From Dichetophora obliterata (lineage: Eukaryota; Arthropoda; Insecta; Diptera; Sciomyzidae), in NCBI GenBank assembly GCA_963920525.1, contig OY986437.1, positions 55,810,830 to 55,874,829 on the forward strand: a stretch of 64,000 bases of DNA. Reading direction: 5' to 3'. The position numbers were made by a program, and so were the translations under genes. The notes beneath the pieces are model-generated. The model ran no database searches. It was not told where the DNA came from and worked only from the letters and a program-made list of their open reading frames with translations. Position 1 is the first letter of the stretch. The number at the start of each line of letters is the position of its first letter. This document shows, piece after piece, positions 1-11,689 of this stretch.

Positions 1-610
1 TTAATGCATTTTTGGTCTTTCTGACTTAATATAAGATATTATTGAATAAAAAATTGGGGTAATGAATTGAACAATTTTTTAAATGTTTTGTTGAATGTAT
101 TTAAAGGGCGAAATTATTTTGATGCCAGAAAAATCTAAAAGACGACAGAACAATATCGTAGCTTATTTAAAATGTAACTTTAAATTTTGTGTTCGAACAT
201 TTTTTGTTCATTTAAAAGTTTTCTTCAAATATTATTGCAAGAAGATAAACAAAATACAAGTTCTGCGCCAAAAATAAATAATATTTTTCATTTACGTGAT
301 CTTTGTGATGTATATCGAAACGAAGAAATATCACTGTGAATTTATTTAAGTATTCCTGAGAATTTTCGATACAACTTTCGAAGAGGACTGCATGGTTTTA
401 TGAAAATGAAAATTGGACTAACTTAAATATTTTTTATAACAACTTCAATTGGAAATTATGTTTTGCTGATATAAAAGAAAATGCCGCACTTTCATGGTAC
501 AAGAAATATTTTATGGGGTATGCGGTCTTTAATTGCCAATAAGATAAGAAACATTAGACCAAAAGATCACTCATGATTTAATGAGACTTTAAGGATTGCA
601 GTTTAAGGAT
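1..610. other. AT-rich DNA without recognisable genes
   Basis: I see no credible coding frame, RNA gene or terminal repeats here. The short open frames are AT-rich and resemble nothing I know. The first recognisable signal is the LINE fragment that follows. Confidence 0.5.
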
Positions 611-639
611 TGCAGTCGTGTCTAATAAGGAAAGTCATT

Positions 640-1685
640 CAGAATTGGTGTTCCCACAAGAACACTAATAACAAAAGACTTCCCACCGAAGAGAGCAAAA
701 CTTGTTGAACATTTATTAAAAGAGTAAAGAATGAGACATTGTCATCGATTCCAACTCTTTTAAAAGATGACCAAATCTTTACTAGCTCGGCTAATAAAGC
801 GGACCTATTGGCTGGATTGTTTGCACAATGTTTCACTCTCTCGGATAGCAATCAGCCACTGCACTTTGTTGAGTGTTGATCTTCTGCAATGCAAGAAATT
901 TACTTTCAAACGAGAGCAGTTAAAAAGCTTCTTACAAGTCTAAATATTAACAAAGCTTCTGGTCCTGATGGAATAACACCAAATGTGCTTAAAATGTGTG
1001 CTTCTTCTCTAGCTCGGCTTTTGCGCTACCTTTCAAACATCTCCTACATAACAGGAGTATTTCCATCTTGTTGGAAGGGAAGGTTGCAAATGTGTAGCCA
1101 GTACCTAAAAATGGCAATGCCATGAACCTTCCAAGCTGCCGACCCATTACGATATGCTTTACGCTTTTCAAAGCTATGGAGAGCGTAATAAAATTTTACA
1201 TTATGAATTGTCTAGAGTATAACCAACTTCCCAGCGATCGTCAATATGGTTTCCATAGAGCCTACTGGTGACCTTATAGAGTTCTTAACCGAAAAATGGA
1301 ACCAATGTGCTCACTTTTTCGGAGAGAACAAGGTTGTTGCTCTTAATATTTTAAAAGCGTTTGACCGAAAGTGGCATAAAGCTCTAATTCCATATGTTGT
1401 TGGTAGTAACTCTGTTAGATGTACCATCTGTTCGATTTTTCCTCAAAGACAGAACGATTCGTGTAGTAGTTGACTGTATTTCGTTCAAAGGGTTAGTTCC
1501 ACTGCTAATCTTGTTTCTGGTTTTTATAAACAAATTTCTTTCGTTGACACATACATCCGTTTGTTTTGCGGACGTTAATTGTCATTCACGCTCATTCAAA
1601 AAATGCCCAAGCTTTATGAAAATTGAGAGGAAGAGAGGGAAAAAACTGTTCAGGAAAACGCTCATTTTCTACATTAAAACGAATT
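640..1685 (+). pseudogene. Decayed non-LTR retrotransposon (LINE), copy 1, reverse transcriptase fragment
   Basis: A relic of a LINE reverse transcriptase. The frame at 889-1125 carries the RT start signature KASGPDGITPNVLK, followed by PSCWK, which in this family precedes the conserved proline-rich RT block. Downstream, after frameshifts, 1232-1470 encodes a QYGFH-like block and a KAFDRKWHKAL block, the first catalytic-aspartate region. Near 1570 the FADD active-site region is damaged: TTTGCGGACG runs into a stop, where the sister copy at 3945 continues with the active site. The 5' side (690-850) matches the endonuclease-RT linker of the copy starting at 1961. There is no endonuclease domain and no intact frame. 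The family is jockey/CR1-like by motif; I cannot name it further. Confidence 0.75.
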
Positions 1686-1960
1686 AAAAACTATTTACAG
1701 GCAACTGTAATGCCTTATTAAAAATTAAAATAGATCAAGTACACAAACTATGTTATGAGAACGTAATAAATGATTTCGCACGATCGTATAATGAAACTTT
1801 TTATTTTTGTTATGTTGTATAAAATCTCTATGTAATGTGTGTAAAAAATGAAAAATACAATTTTTATACTTTTGTTCTATTGTAAGAAAAACATTTAGTA
1901 TGTTAGAGGTGGCGCTAATGTCGGGCCTAGGTTGGTAAAATGCCTAAATCCGCCACTGGT
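1686..1960. other. Spacer between two copies of the same LINE family
   Basis: AT-rich sequence separating the two related LINE relics. It has no coding signal. A short GGTGGCG/CGCCAC inverted match lies at about 1909-1955 and could be a remnant element end, but it is too short to call. Confidence 0.35.
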
Positions 1961-2459
1961 AATTTGTTAAAAGAGTCAAGAATCAGACATCGTCATTGAC
2001 TCTAACTCTTTTAAAAGGTGACGAAATCTTCACTGACTTGGCTGATAAAGTAACCTATTAGCTATGTTGTGTTCAAAAAAATTTCAATCTCTCGGATAGC
2101 AACAAGCTACTGACCTTTGCTTACATAAGATCTTCTGCAATGCAAAATATTTGCTTTCTTGCTTCTAGTACTAATGACATACCGCCAATTGTGCTTAAAA
2201 TGTGTGCTTCTACGCTGACTCGGCATTTGCGAAACTTTTTTGACATCTCATTTAGAGCAGGGGTATTGCCATCTTGTTGGAAGGTTGCTAATGTCCAGCC
2301 AGTACTAAAAAAGGACGATGCCATGAACCTGCAAACTATAGACTCAATGCGATATACTCATTGCTTTCCATAGTTATGGAGAACGTAATAAACTTACATT
2401 TTATGAACTATTTGAAGCAAAACCAACTGCTCAATGATTGTCAATATGGTTTCATTAGG
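1961..2459 (+). pseudogene. Decayed LINE, copy 2, 5' segment (split by an antisense LINE)
   Basis: Same family as the relic at 640-1685. The stretch TTAAAAGAGTCAAGAATCAG and what follows align with the linker of copy 1. At 2180-2330 it encodes the VLKMCAS ... GVLPSCWKVANVQPVLKKDDAMN region of RT. The sequence then reads CAATATGGTTTCATTAG (QYGF block) and stops abruptly at the TAAA-rich tail of the minus-strand LINE. The reading resumes at about 3598. Several stops and frameshifts lie before 2140. This is the upstream half of one element interrupted by a nested insertion. Confidence 0.75.
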
Positions 2460-3597
2460 TCCCATTTTATTATTTATTTATTATTTATTTATTTACTTTC
2501 TATCAACAAAATGTTTAACAGTCATTGATTTACATGCATTTGTATAATATATAAATTAAGCAAATAGTATCAAAATTATCCTACACAATATTCATTACAT
2601 TTTGTTTGAACGTTATTCTATTTTGTGTGAAATCTATTCGAGCAAATATAGAATTAAACGCTTAGCTAATAATATAGATTGGATCACTTCGGCCATAGTT
2701 AGTTCTATGGTGTGGAATATGAAAGAAATTCCTTTGTCTAAAATGCCTTTCGGGGGCATATATTCCAAAAAGTGCAAGAAGAGGAGCACAATCAATGTGG
2801 TTCATCAAAATATCGCGAGCAAACATTATTAGAAAATACTTTCGCCTAGAGGCCAACGTGCTGAGGCCAAGAAGGGCACATCTAGATGAATAATTTGGCA
2901 CAAAATCCCAGTTTAGTTTACCAATTACAAAACGAGTAAAACGTCTCTGTACTTTCTCAAGTCTTGCACTGTGTGATTCATAATATGGATCCCATATGAC
3001 ACAGCCATATTCTAAGATTGATCTTATTAAAGAGATAAATAAAGTTTTAAGGGTATATGGGTCGTTGAATTCTTTTGTGTTGCGCCTTATAAATCCAATC
3101 ATTGCATTAGACTTGTTGATAATGGTATCGTAGCGGCTGGTAAACGTAATTTTTTTATCAAATAACACACCTAGATCAGATTTAGACTCAACTCTTTGGA
3201 GTTCATTGATCGTTATTGAGTAATCAAAAAAGAAAGGTGTCAGTTTCATATAAAACGACATTATGTTGCATTTTGAAATATTTAAGTGTAGTTTATTAAC
3301 CGAACACCAATTATGAACATAATTTAAATCGCGTTGCAGAAGCAAATGATCAGTATGTGAATGTACAGATTTAAATATTTTAACATCATCTGCATACATA
3401 AGACATTCCGAGTGCTGAATATAGTTAGGGAGATCATTTATAAATAAAACGAACAAGAGTGGTCCAAGATGACTACCTTGTGGTACACCTGAAAGGTTCA
3501 TAATATCCTTTGAAAAACTTTTTCCAATACGGACAGACTGGCATCGACGTGTGAGGTAGTCCTCTATCCAAGATAATAATGAAGAATGAAAACCCAT
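2460..3597 (-). mobile_element. 5'-truncated LINE inserted antisense into another LINE
   Basis: A minus-strand frame of 311 codons (3597 to 2662) encodes the second half of a non-LTR reverse transcriptase. It begins at a MGFHSSLLSWIEDYLTRR-type block, then SGVPQGSHLGPLLF, then the catalytic YADDVKIF at about residues 68-75, then the SKSDLGVLFDKK thumb region and the ILEYGCVIW and HRTNYGRSDPI blocks common in insect elements of this group. The 3' end on the minus strand is a TAAATAAATAA-type repeat at 2462-2502. The endonuclease, ORF1 and the first half of RT are missing, as expected for abortive reverse transcription. The frame is uninterrupted, so this insertion is younger than its host. It is related to the LINEs at 6630-8110 and 31260-34680. 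Confidence 0.85.
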
Positions 3598-4790
3598 CAG
3601 CCGTAGCTAATGGTAACCTAATAACGTTTCTAATCGAGAAATAGAACCAATGCGTTAATTTTTCGGTGACAGCAGGGTAAATGCTCTGGATATTTCGAAA
3701 GCATTTGACCGAGTGTGGCATAAAGTGCTTGTGTCAAAACTAATTCCATATGGTGGTGGTAGTAACTTTGCGCTATAGATCACGTGTTTCCTCAAAAACA
3801 GAGCGATTCGTGTAGTAATTTACGACATTTTTCTGAGGAGCACGCCATCATTGAAGGAGTACCGCAGGGTTCAGTTTTATCGCCAGCTTAGTTTCTGGTT
3901 TTTTCCAAAGACTTTCTGTCGTTGATTCGTAACCCAATTCATTTGTTTGCGGACGACAGCAGCATTTGTCATTCATACTTATTCAAAAAACGTCCAAGTT
4001 CTATGAATGATGCACTGCTTAATGATCTACAAAAAATCTCCGAGTGGGATCTTGCCAATAGAGTAGAGTTCAATGTAAGTAAAATACAGTGCTGTCTGTT
4101 AACCCACAAGCAGATGGTTTGCCCTTTAGCTAACTTTATGAATGGTGTGGATCTTGTCGGGTCAGCCGTTCTTGACGTTCTGGGCATATTGATCCAACCT
4201 GATCTACGTTGGAATGTTCATATCTTCGATGTGTCTGTCGAAAGAAGCTGCCAAGTGCCTACGTTTTTTAAAACAGTACAGACAATATTTCACTCCAGCT
4301 GATCTTCGCATTGTCTTCACCTAATATAGCAGACTGAAAATGGAGTACAATTCGCACATTTAGGCAGGGACTTCAAGATGTTATTCGGAGCTTTTGGATG
4401 GAATTCAACGCTGTTCGATATATTTGTAGGGGATGAAAGCATTTCATTCGTTCTCATTTCTCTTGGACATCGACGCAATGTTGGTTGCATTAGCCTTCTG
4501 TAAAGGTGGAAACTATGGAAAGTGTTCAAGGGAGATAAGTGGTTTGACGCCACCAGCTCGTGTGTTTAACAATTCTACTCGAGCAGCTGTCCAAGCCCAC
4601 CCCTTAATCATTGCCTAGATGTCCAAAAAAACCTCGCACTTTCGAGGTAATTCGTTCTTCAGTGTCACACGGTAAAGTTGTCGAATAGGGAGCGTATTTC
4701 CCGGCAGTTTTTGGCTGTAAGGACTAAATACAAATCTACCGAATAAACACAATCCTTGTACATTAAGTAAAGAAAAGAAAACCAAAAATT
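3598..4790 (+). pseudogene. Decayed LINE, copy 2, 3' segment
   Basis: Continuation of the LINE that breaks off at 2459. Around 3600-3760 it encodes the NLI-FLIEK and KAFDRVWHKVLVSKL blocks, matching copy 1 at 1270-1390. At 3860-3990 are GVPQGSVL-like and FADDSSICHS blocks; the two catalytic aspartates are present. The frame 3922-4302 continues through ISEWDLANRVEFNVSK and LGILIQPDLRW. At 4430-4740, in shifted frames, come the C-terminal CSREISGLTPPARVF and RGNSFFSVT regions that normally end ORF2. Frameshifts near 3780, 3860 and 4300 kill the frame. The 3' end is near 4790 and has no clear poly(A). Confidence 0.75.
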
Positions 4791-6600
4791 GTCTATTTAA
4801 TTAATTTGACAACAAATTATAGGTAAAAATATGACCTATTTGCCAAAATTTCGTGGAAAAAAAATATATATATAGTTGTCATCATGTCCACCTTTACTCT
4901 AAAATTAAAAAAGAAAAAATAAAAACTACATTCATAAATAATAGTAATAAAATCAATTTTGCTTAAAAATCCCCTTTATTTGTAATTTCTTAAATATCGT
5001 ATTGTTACCAATATATTTTTTTTAACAAAACTCTCCCAAGAAAAAAATGTTGGCAACGGGCCTGATAAAATTTTATTTGATTTGATTATCTACCTAATTT
5101 TTACTGTTTTTAAATGATTTTTAATAGATTTTGAAAAGTAAAAGTTTCATTATACGTTTTATAAGAAGTACATATTAAACATATGAATTAATTACTTTAA
5201 TACAATAACTTTTAAAGCAAACATTTTAATCTAAATTTATTTTTTTCTTATTTCTTTCAGGTATGCTTAACAATTTCATGTGGTAAATATTTTTTAAACT
5301 TTTTTGTTGGTATTAAAAAAATTTATAAAAAGGCGAAAAAGCTTTTCCAGCTTGACAACGTAATTATATTATAATCAGAAAATGAACTCATTTTATTTGG
5401 TTTAAACCATACATTCACAAATTAACTTTATATTGTGAGGAACTAACTAAGGTCCAGAGAACAATATAAAGCTCTTAAAATTTGGAATCAATTTAGTGAT
5501 ATCGTATTATTAAAAAGTATCATAGTATCAAAAGTGGTATTCAATATATGTATTTTAACAAAAAATTACCATCACATTCATGTTGAATCATTATCGCTGA
5601 GATTACTATATCTCTAATAAATTCTGTAAAAAGTTGGTTAAAGACTTAAAGTGGTAAAATATGATATTGGAATTTGAAAAGATTAAATGATGGGCTCGAA
5701 ACGAATAAATAGCTAAAATATTTTTATATGAATTTAAGGAGGTTTTTTCCATCATACCATCATCTCTGCCATTCCATAGACAAAACTCTAAAAGTTAAAA
5801 AAAACAATTCATAATATGTCAACACTAAAAACAACAATGCCCAAGAATGTGTTATTGGAATAATCAATATTCACATTGTACGATGTCAAAAAGTCACAAT
5901 CATGGTCAAAACAAAGATTAAAATAAACAAACACAAAGTTTTGCAAACTTTGAACTAAAAAAACTTTTTTACTCGTATTCTGGGCTTTGTGAAAAGTTCA
6001 GTTGTTTGACGAAGGCTTTTCTTCTTGGAATGTTTTTGGCTTAAATAAACATGTGAATTCAAAATGATTGCCTGATGACATATGAAGAAGAAGGCAGGGA
6101 AAAGATAAGAAGAATATGGGTTTTTGGTAAAAGAATTTCAGTTTAATCCTAAAGCGATTTTGCGGATTAAAAGTTATTGATAAAACCTATTTTTTGTCTT
6201 GAGGTGTTGAAGTATAAATTAATTAACTCTGCAAATATTTTGTGAAACACGGAAGATAATGAAATATCTGAACTTACGATATTTTTTTGATGTCTAGATT
6301 AAAATTGAATGCATTTTGAAAGCATATCAGTAAGATATTTCGTTGCCACAAAAGTATGTTTGTGTTATTGGACACATGCTAAATGCTTTTAACGAGCTTG
6401 ACCTAAAAATTACTCAAAAAATATAAACTACAAGCTTTCAGCATAACAAATTAATTGCTTAATAATTTAATTGCATAATAATTAATTAAATAATTTTTTG
6501 TGGAATTCCAGTGACAACATATTATACTTTTTTTCATTATTTGCATTTATATCAAGTTTTGTTAATGAAATGAGAAAACTTGAAAATTAATATTAGGTTA
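4791..6600. other. AT-rich DNA without recognisable genes
   Basis: Long A/T homopolymer tracts and no frame with recognisable protein content on either strand. I see no terminal repeats, tRNA boxes or tandem arrays. Confidence 0.5.
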
Positions 6601-6629
6601 GTCCTGAAAATTTAATTACAACGACACAA

Positions 6630-8110
6630 ATGAAATTAAAAGAATTCTTTAATATGTCCTTAGCCTTTGAAATATTTTTAGAGAGCTGGAAAATGGTTCA
6701 TATAACTTCTATTTTCAAATCTGGATCTAGAAATGATATAAGTAACTATCGACCCATTTCTAAACTTTCTTCCATCTCTAAACTTTTCGAGCGAATCATA
6801 AAAAATAAACTATTTTTCCTCGTCAAATGTAGTTTCTGCCCAGAACAGCATGGTTTCATAGCTGGACGTTCGACTGTAACTAACTTAGAGTTATTTACCA
6901 ATTAATGTATATCATCATTTGAACCCGGTTTTCAAATTGGTGCAATTTATACAGATTTTACAAAGACGTTCGACAAAGTTTGTCATATAAATCTTATTGC
7001 TAAACTGTGTTAAATGGGATTTCATTCATCCTTTTTAGACTGAATCAAATCTTATTTAAGTGGTAGATCTTGATTTTTTTCAATTAATAATATAAATTTT
7101 TACAAGTTTCTTTCTTCTTCGTGTGTACCGTAAGGTAATATCCTTGGTCCATTCTTTTTTATATTATAATAAAATTTTCTGCAATTCAAAATTTTTACTT
7201 TATACTGATGACCTAAAAATATTTCGCAGGGTTAGTTGCTAGTCTGATGTAATTTCCTTACAAGCTGACTTAGATAACTTGTACAAGTGGAGTAGTTTGA
7301 ATGCTCTACCTTTAAATATTTCTAAATGCTTCTATATTACTTTTTCCAAAAGCAGTAATTTCCTTAGATACCCCTACTCTATTTCTGGCGTACCTCTTAA
7401 ATATGTTGAATCGATCAATGATCTTGGTGTCATCTTTAATAATAAGTTCACTTTTAATCAACACGTTAACTATATAGTCTCTAAAGCCTACTCTTTACTT
7501 GCGTTCATCCGTAGAAATAGTTCAGAATTTTCTGACCCTCATACCTTAAAGTCATTGTTTAATTCCTTTGTAAGATCTATACTAGAATATGCATCTTTCC
7601 TTTGGAGTCCGCATTATGCCATTCACACGTTAAGATTGAAACAAATTCAAAAAAGATTCACAAAATTTGCACTTCGGTCATTTTATTGTTGTGTAGAATT
7701 TCTCTTATATAATGTTAGATGCTTGCTTTTAGGCATTAAGACTTTGGATTCGCGGAGAAAAGTTCAGTCTCTTATTGTTTTCTATGACATAATCTCGAGT
7801 AATGTTGACTATCCTGCACTTTTGGCACTAATAAATTTCGATATACCTTCAAGACAGTTGTGACGTTTTAAAGTTTTTTCAATTCAATTTCATAGGTCTA
7901 ATTATGCTCGTAATGAGCCATTGCAAAGAGCTCTGTCTTTATATAATGATCTGTCGTCTCGAGTTTTTTTTGACTTTTCAATGTCTAAAGAATGTTTTAA
8001 AGAGTTGTTAAATAGTTTATTTGTATCGTAATTCTACTGTTTATTTGTACTGTTATTTTATTTTAAAATTGTTAATCTTGGTCTGTAAGGATATTTCCAA
8101 AGACTCAATA
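6630..8110 (+). pseudogene. Decayed LINE reverse transcriptase (GVPQGSHLGP lineage)
   Basis: Starts within RT. The frame 6630-6905 reads LESWKMVHITSIFKSGSRN, SNYRPISKLSSISKLFE and EQHGFIAGRSTVTNL, which are RT blocks 1-2. After a stop at 6903 the next frame encodes IYTDFTKTFDKV. The GVPQGS block (about 7115-7150) has become CVP-stop-GN, and the YADD box near 7200 is shifted and altered. The frame 7279-7863 encodes the thumb: LNISKC, INDLGVIFNNKFTF, FIRRNSSEFSDPHTLKSLF, ILEYASFLWSPHYA. NYARNEP follows in another frame at about 7900. The same block order appears in the LINE at 33064-34622. There is no endonuclease or ORF1. The 3' end is near an AATAAAG at 8107. Confidence 0.8.
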
Positions 8111-8114
8111 AAGA

Positions 8115-8347
8115 AATCTAAATGTTTAAATAATTTTTAACAATTTTACCCACCACTTAGCGTGTTTTTAACGTAACCATCGTATTTTACGTCAAATTTT
8201 ACATAGAAAATGCTTTCTTTATTGATGAAGAAATGATTATTACTATTGCAAACATATTAAATAAACTCGCGCGATACCTGAAGTCGGCGAGCCAGTTGCA
8301 AAGTACACCTGATATTCTAGCCTCATACCGTTGTTCTCTGTATTATA
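8115..8347 (+). repeat. Left arm of a ~230-bp inverted repeat pair
   Basis: The arm runs from AAATGTTTAAATA through ACCCACCACTTAGCGTG, CATCGTATTTTACGTCAAA, GGCGAGCCAGTTGCAAAGTA and CATACCGTTGTTCT. Its reverse complement, with scattered mismatches, is at 11301-11527. The arms may be the long terminal inverted repeats of a ~3.5-kb non-autonomous element, or two opposite copies of one repeat. I see no terminal inverted repeat inside a single arm, which favours the first reading. No transposase is visible between them. Confidence 0.65.
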
Positions 8348-9012
8348 TGACCAATAGAGTATATATATCATAGTATGTTTTACATTTTTAATTGAACAAT
8401 ATTATTTATTAATAAATGAGGCTTTATAAAAAATTAGGGCAAACTGTAATAAACAATAACATTATTTCAGCAAACAAAGTGATATATTACGATTTCAATT
8501 CATTTGTATTCCACACGTACATTTTTTTGTCGCAATATATTATCAGTCTTTACTTACTAATTTTTACAATTTTTTTTTCATACGAAGTGAATTGCTTGTT
8601 TCCAACTCTTGAAGTGAGTTTGGAATCATTCAATGATATTTTAAAGTTCCTTTAATCATTATAGCTTTTTAGAGGTAGGAATCACAGGTTTTTTTTCAAT
8701 AAATCATGTAATTGACTTGCATTAACTTTTTGCTATTTTAGTGTTTTTTTTTAATGCTTTGTTAAATTAAAAGAAGTGAAACGAACATCATTACTAATAC
8801 TTTTGCCTTGTGATCTTTTAGGCTAATTTGCAGGCATGGTTTTATTTTTTTTTTGTCGGCGTCTTACTGATGGTGAGATTGAGTGGCATGGATTGTTGAG
8901 AGACAGGGCACAACTGCTGCAACAGCTGAAGTAAAGAATTGATTTATTATTAAACAATATTATCTCATTAAATAAAAATTAAATTATACCTTTATAATAC
9001 ATAATTTTTGCA
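8348..9012. other. AT-rich interior of the inverted-repeat pair
   Basis: No recognisable coding content. The 79-codon frame at 8416-8655 is rich in Phe, Ile and Tyr as expected of random AT-rich DNA. I give it no function. Confidence 0.4.
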
Positions 9013-9765
9013 CACTAATAAGGTTTCCAATCCGGGATCTCGGACTTTTTCCAGTTCCGACAATCCCAGGATTATAAGGCATAAAATCTCGGATTTTTCA
9101 TGATCACAGCAACACTTTAATTTGACATTCGAGTAAAAACTTGTAAAAAATTTAAATTTGGCTCAAATGTTCAAAAATTAAATAAAAATATTTTTAAATG
9201 GTAGCACTCGCGGTAACCTGCTTCAAAAAGCATATGATATGATTGATAAAAATTTCACCTACTAGTGTTGAGTCCGAGAAATTTTTGCTACGAAAGAATT
9301 CACCTTTCAAAGACTTCAGTGATCTCAAAAAATCTATCTTTTAGATATATATATATACATAATAAATTATATATTTTCGTTCTTTATATATATACAAAGA
9401 AATAAAATAAATTAACTGATTTTGATTGAAATCATGTATTATTAACAAACTAAAAAGTTTTAATAAATTGCTTAAATTATACAATTTTTTTAAAGTATAA
9501 AAATAAAAAAAAATAAAAAAAAAGTTTAGTCAAATCGATAATACCAGACAGCATAGCAGGGTTGCGTTTTCGAGACAAACAAGGGCAAGTTAGCAAGAAT
9601 TTTTGTAACTGGACATCGGCGGATTCTTATGACAAACAAGGTCTCTACCCAATAAAACACCACTCCAATAAGTATATATATATAATATATATCGTTCTGT
9701 CTTCCAGAAGCCGGTTCTGTTTTTCAAATCCCGTGACTAATCCCGGGATCACTGGATTCTTAATT
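9013..9765. mobile_element. Degenerate MITE with CCGGGAT-type ends (hAT-like?)
   Basis: The left end holds TTTCCAATCCGGGATCTCGG (9028-9047). The right end holds AATCCCGGGATCACTGGATT (9739-9758), an imperfect inverted match. The flanks CTAATAAG and TTAATTAG match at 6 of 8 bases and may be an eroded 8-bp target duplication. The interior is AT-rich and non-coding. The CCCGGGAT-rich ends resemble those at 53216 and 57441. The superfamily is an inference from the possible 8-bp duplication. Confidence 0.45.
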
Positions 9766-10782
9766 AGTAATTCTGAAATGCCGAAATTGCTTTTGAGTCA
9801 CGAAATTGAAAGCTTTAGACCAGTGTCTGGCAGCTTTGCACACTTGAGATTGTGCTTGTGCAGTAAAATATGTATTCATCTCACCTACAGAACGATCAGA
9901 GCTTCTTTGTTCAAGCAAATGTCAAACAGATAATATCTGCGCTTGCGTGAACTGACTTATTGATATAGTTGTGTTCCATGTATATATCATTATGAACACA
10001 CAAAATCTAGACCTTCTAGCATGACCTTAGCCAAAGATATGACGCAAAAACAAAAGACCCTTTCATATGACTTATATGGCGATTGAAAACTTTGAAGCAA
10101 GATTTCTGGAAACTTTGAAATAAGACTTAAGCTGTTATTGCTCATCGACACAGATATAACGTAAGATTACACTGCATAAAATTTTATGTATGCAAAATTT
10201 TTGGAAGTATGTATGAAAAAATTTTTATTTTTAGAAAATGATGGCATCAAATGATGGCATCAAAAAGAGGTAAATTTAAAAACAAATATGCATTAAAAGG
10301 CATTACAATAATTTGCATGGCCAATATAAGGTAATTATATGGCATGCGATGGAGAAATTAATTAATTATTTAAAAGCGGCATGTCCACATATCATATTAT
10401 ATAGTGCTCAGTTCTAAGAACGTATAATGAAAGCGTTCACGATGTCAGTTTGGCCTTGGAAAAACACAATAAGCAACATAAGCACAATAAAAAACATATT
10501 TGTTTTTTTACTATTCGCATCCTTTTTACCATTTCCGTCTGCTTAACTGTACTTCACATTGTCCGTCTGTCGGTCTGTTTCCTTTTGTCATTCCGTCCAC
10601 TATTTATTTATTTAATTTCGCCATACAAGCCCGAGCAAAAAAAATATCCCATAATGCCTAGTTAGATTTCTGCAAAAAGCGTTTTAGCACTACTTTGTGT
10701 TCAGTGTGAATTTTAAAGCGCTCATTAATACATACTTAAGATGAGAAAGTATAGGTGTGCAAAGCTGGCCGACACTGCTCTA
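9766..10782. other. AT-rich DNA without recognisable genes
   Basis: Interior of the inverted-repeat pair between two small elements. No coding or RNA signal is visible. ATGATGGCATCAAA occurs twice in tandem at about 10239-10265. Confidence 0.4.
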
Positions 10783-10791
10783 GACACTACA

Positions 10792-11276
10792 CAAGAATGA
10801 TAGAATACAAAGATTGCGCCGAAGACAAGAAAGAGAGTACAACAAAATTGTCGTTCTGCGCATGTACGGGATAATGTCAATGCTGTTTTGGCGAGCGTTT
10901 ACTTTGCATACGGTTTCTACACAGAAATGAAAATTGCATACATTTTTGTTTGTATAATTAAAATAAAATAAGTAAGAAGCAATTTATTGGAACTAGAAGA
11001 AGGTAAATTTATTTAGCACTCCTTTGAAAACATTATTTTGTTTGTTTGCTACTGTTGCCACAATTAGCAGCTGCACACTTCATTTTTTAAATTTAAGTTA
11101 AAAACTCGCAAATATACTTCGATATATACACAATTAAATAAAACACAACCGATCGCAATACGTTTCTCAAAGAAATAAAATATTGTGACGTAGTCAACTG
11201 AACAGCTGGTTGTCAAACTTGATTAGCAGAAGTAACGGACCTGCGCAAAGCGTAATCTCTTATTCTATCATTCTTG
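10792..11276. mobile_element. 485-bp non-autonomous DNA transposon with 9-bp target duplication
   Basis: The ends are perfect 16-bp inverted repeats, CAAGAATGATAGAATA on the left and its reverse complement on the right. A weaker match continues inward (AAGATT-GCGC). The element is flanked by an exact 9-bp direct repeat GACACTACA at 10783-10791 and 11277-11285. There is no coding capacity. A 9-bp duplication is seen in Mutator-like and some Merlin elements; the superfamily is an inference. It lies just inside the right arm of the larger inverted repeat. Confidence 0.85.
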
Positions 11277-11300
11277 GACACTACATTATTTATATTATAC

Positions 11301-11527
11301 TATAATACACAGAACAACGGTATGAGGAGAGAATATGAGGTGTACTTTGCAACTGGCTCGCCGAGGAACTGGCACCGCGCGAGTTTATTTAATTTCTTTG
11401 CAATAGTAATTATCATTTCTCCATCGATAAAAAAAGCATTTTCTTTGTAAAATTTGACGTAAAATACGATGGTTTTATTTAAAACACGCTAAGTGGTGGG
11501 TAAGATTGGTTAAAATTTATTTAAACA
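11301..11527 (-). repeat. Right arm of the ~230-bp inverted repeat pair
   Basis: Reverse-complement partner of 8115-8347, sharing the AGAACAACGGTATGAGG, TACTTTGCAACTGGCTCGCC, TTTGACGTAAAATACGATGG and CACGCTAAGTGGTGGGTAA blocks. The last bases of the arm are duplicated on both sides of the small element at 11528-11669. With that insertion removed, the match to the left arm extends a little further. Confidence 0.65.
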
Positions 11528-11669
11528 TTAAAGTTTTTTCTAAATGACGTTTTTATTTATTATGTTGATTTTATATGATTTACAACTAGAATTTGTGTTT
11601 AAATCGAGTATGATTTAAACTATCAAACATTAAGAATTTGTATTTAAATCATATAAAATCAACAAAATA
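11528..11669 (+). mobile_element. Small asymmetric foldback element with 10-bp target duplication
   Basis: It starts TTAAAGTTTTTTCTAAATGA, runs to TTGATTTTATATGATTT, then turns into the reverse complement of its own left part (AACTAGAATTTGTGTTTAAA to AAATCATATAAAATCAA). It is flanked by TATTTAAACA at 11518-11527 and 11670-11679. The left end has about 40 bases that the right end lacks. The same start and the same lopsided layout occur in the large array at 47361-49545. There is no coding content. Confidence 0.75.
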
Positions 11670-11689
11670 TATTTAAACATTTAAATTTT

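Noticed and set aside
2121..2324. Minus-strand open frame opposite the LINE RT
   Set aside because: It is the antisense shadow of the RT relic at 2140-2373 and has no family resemblance.
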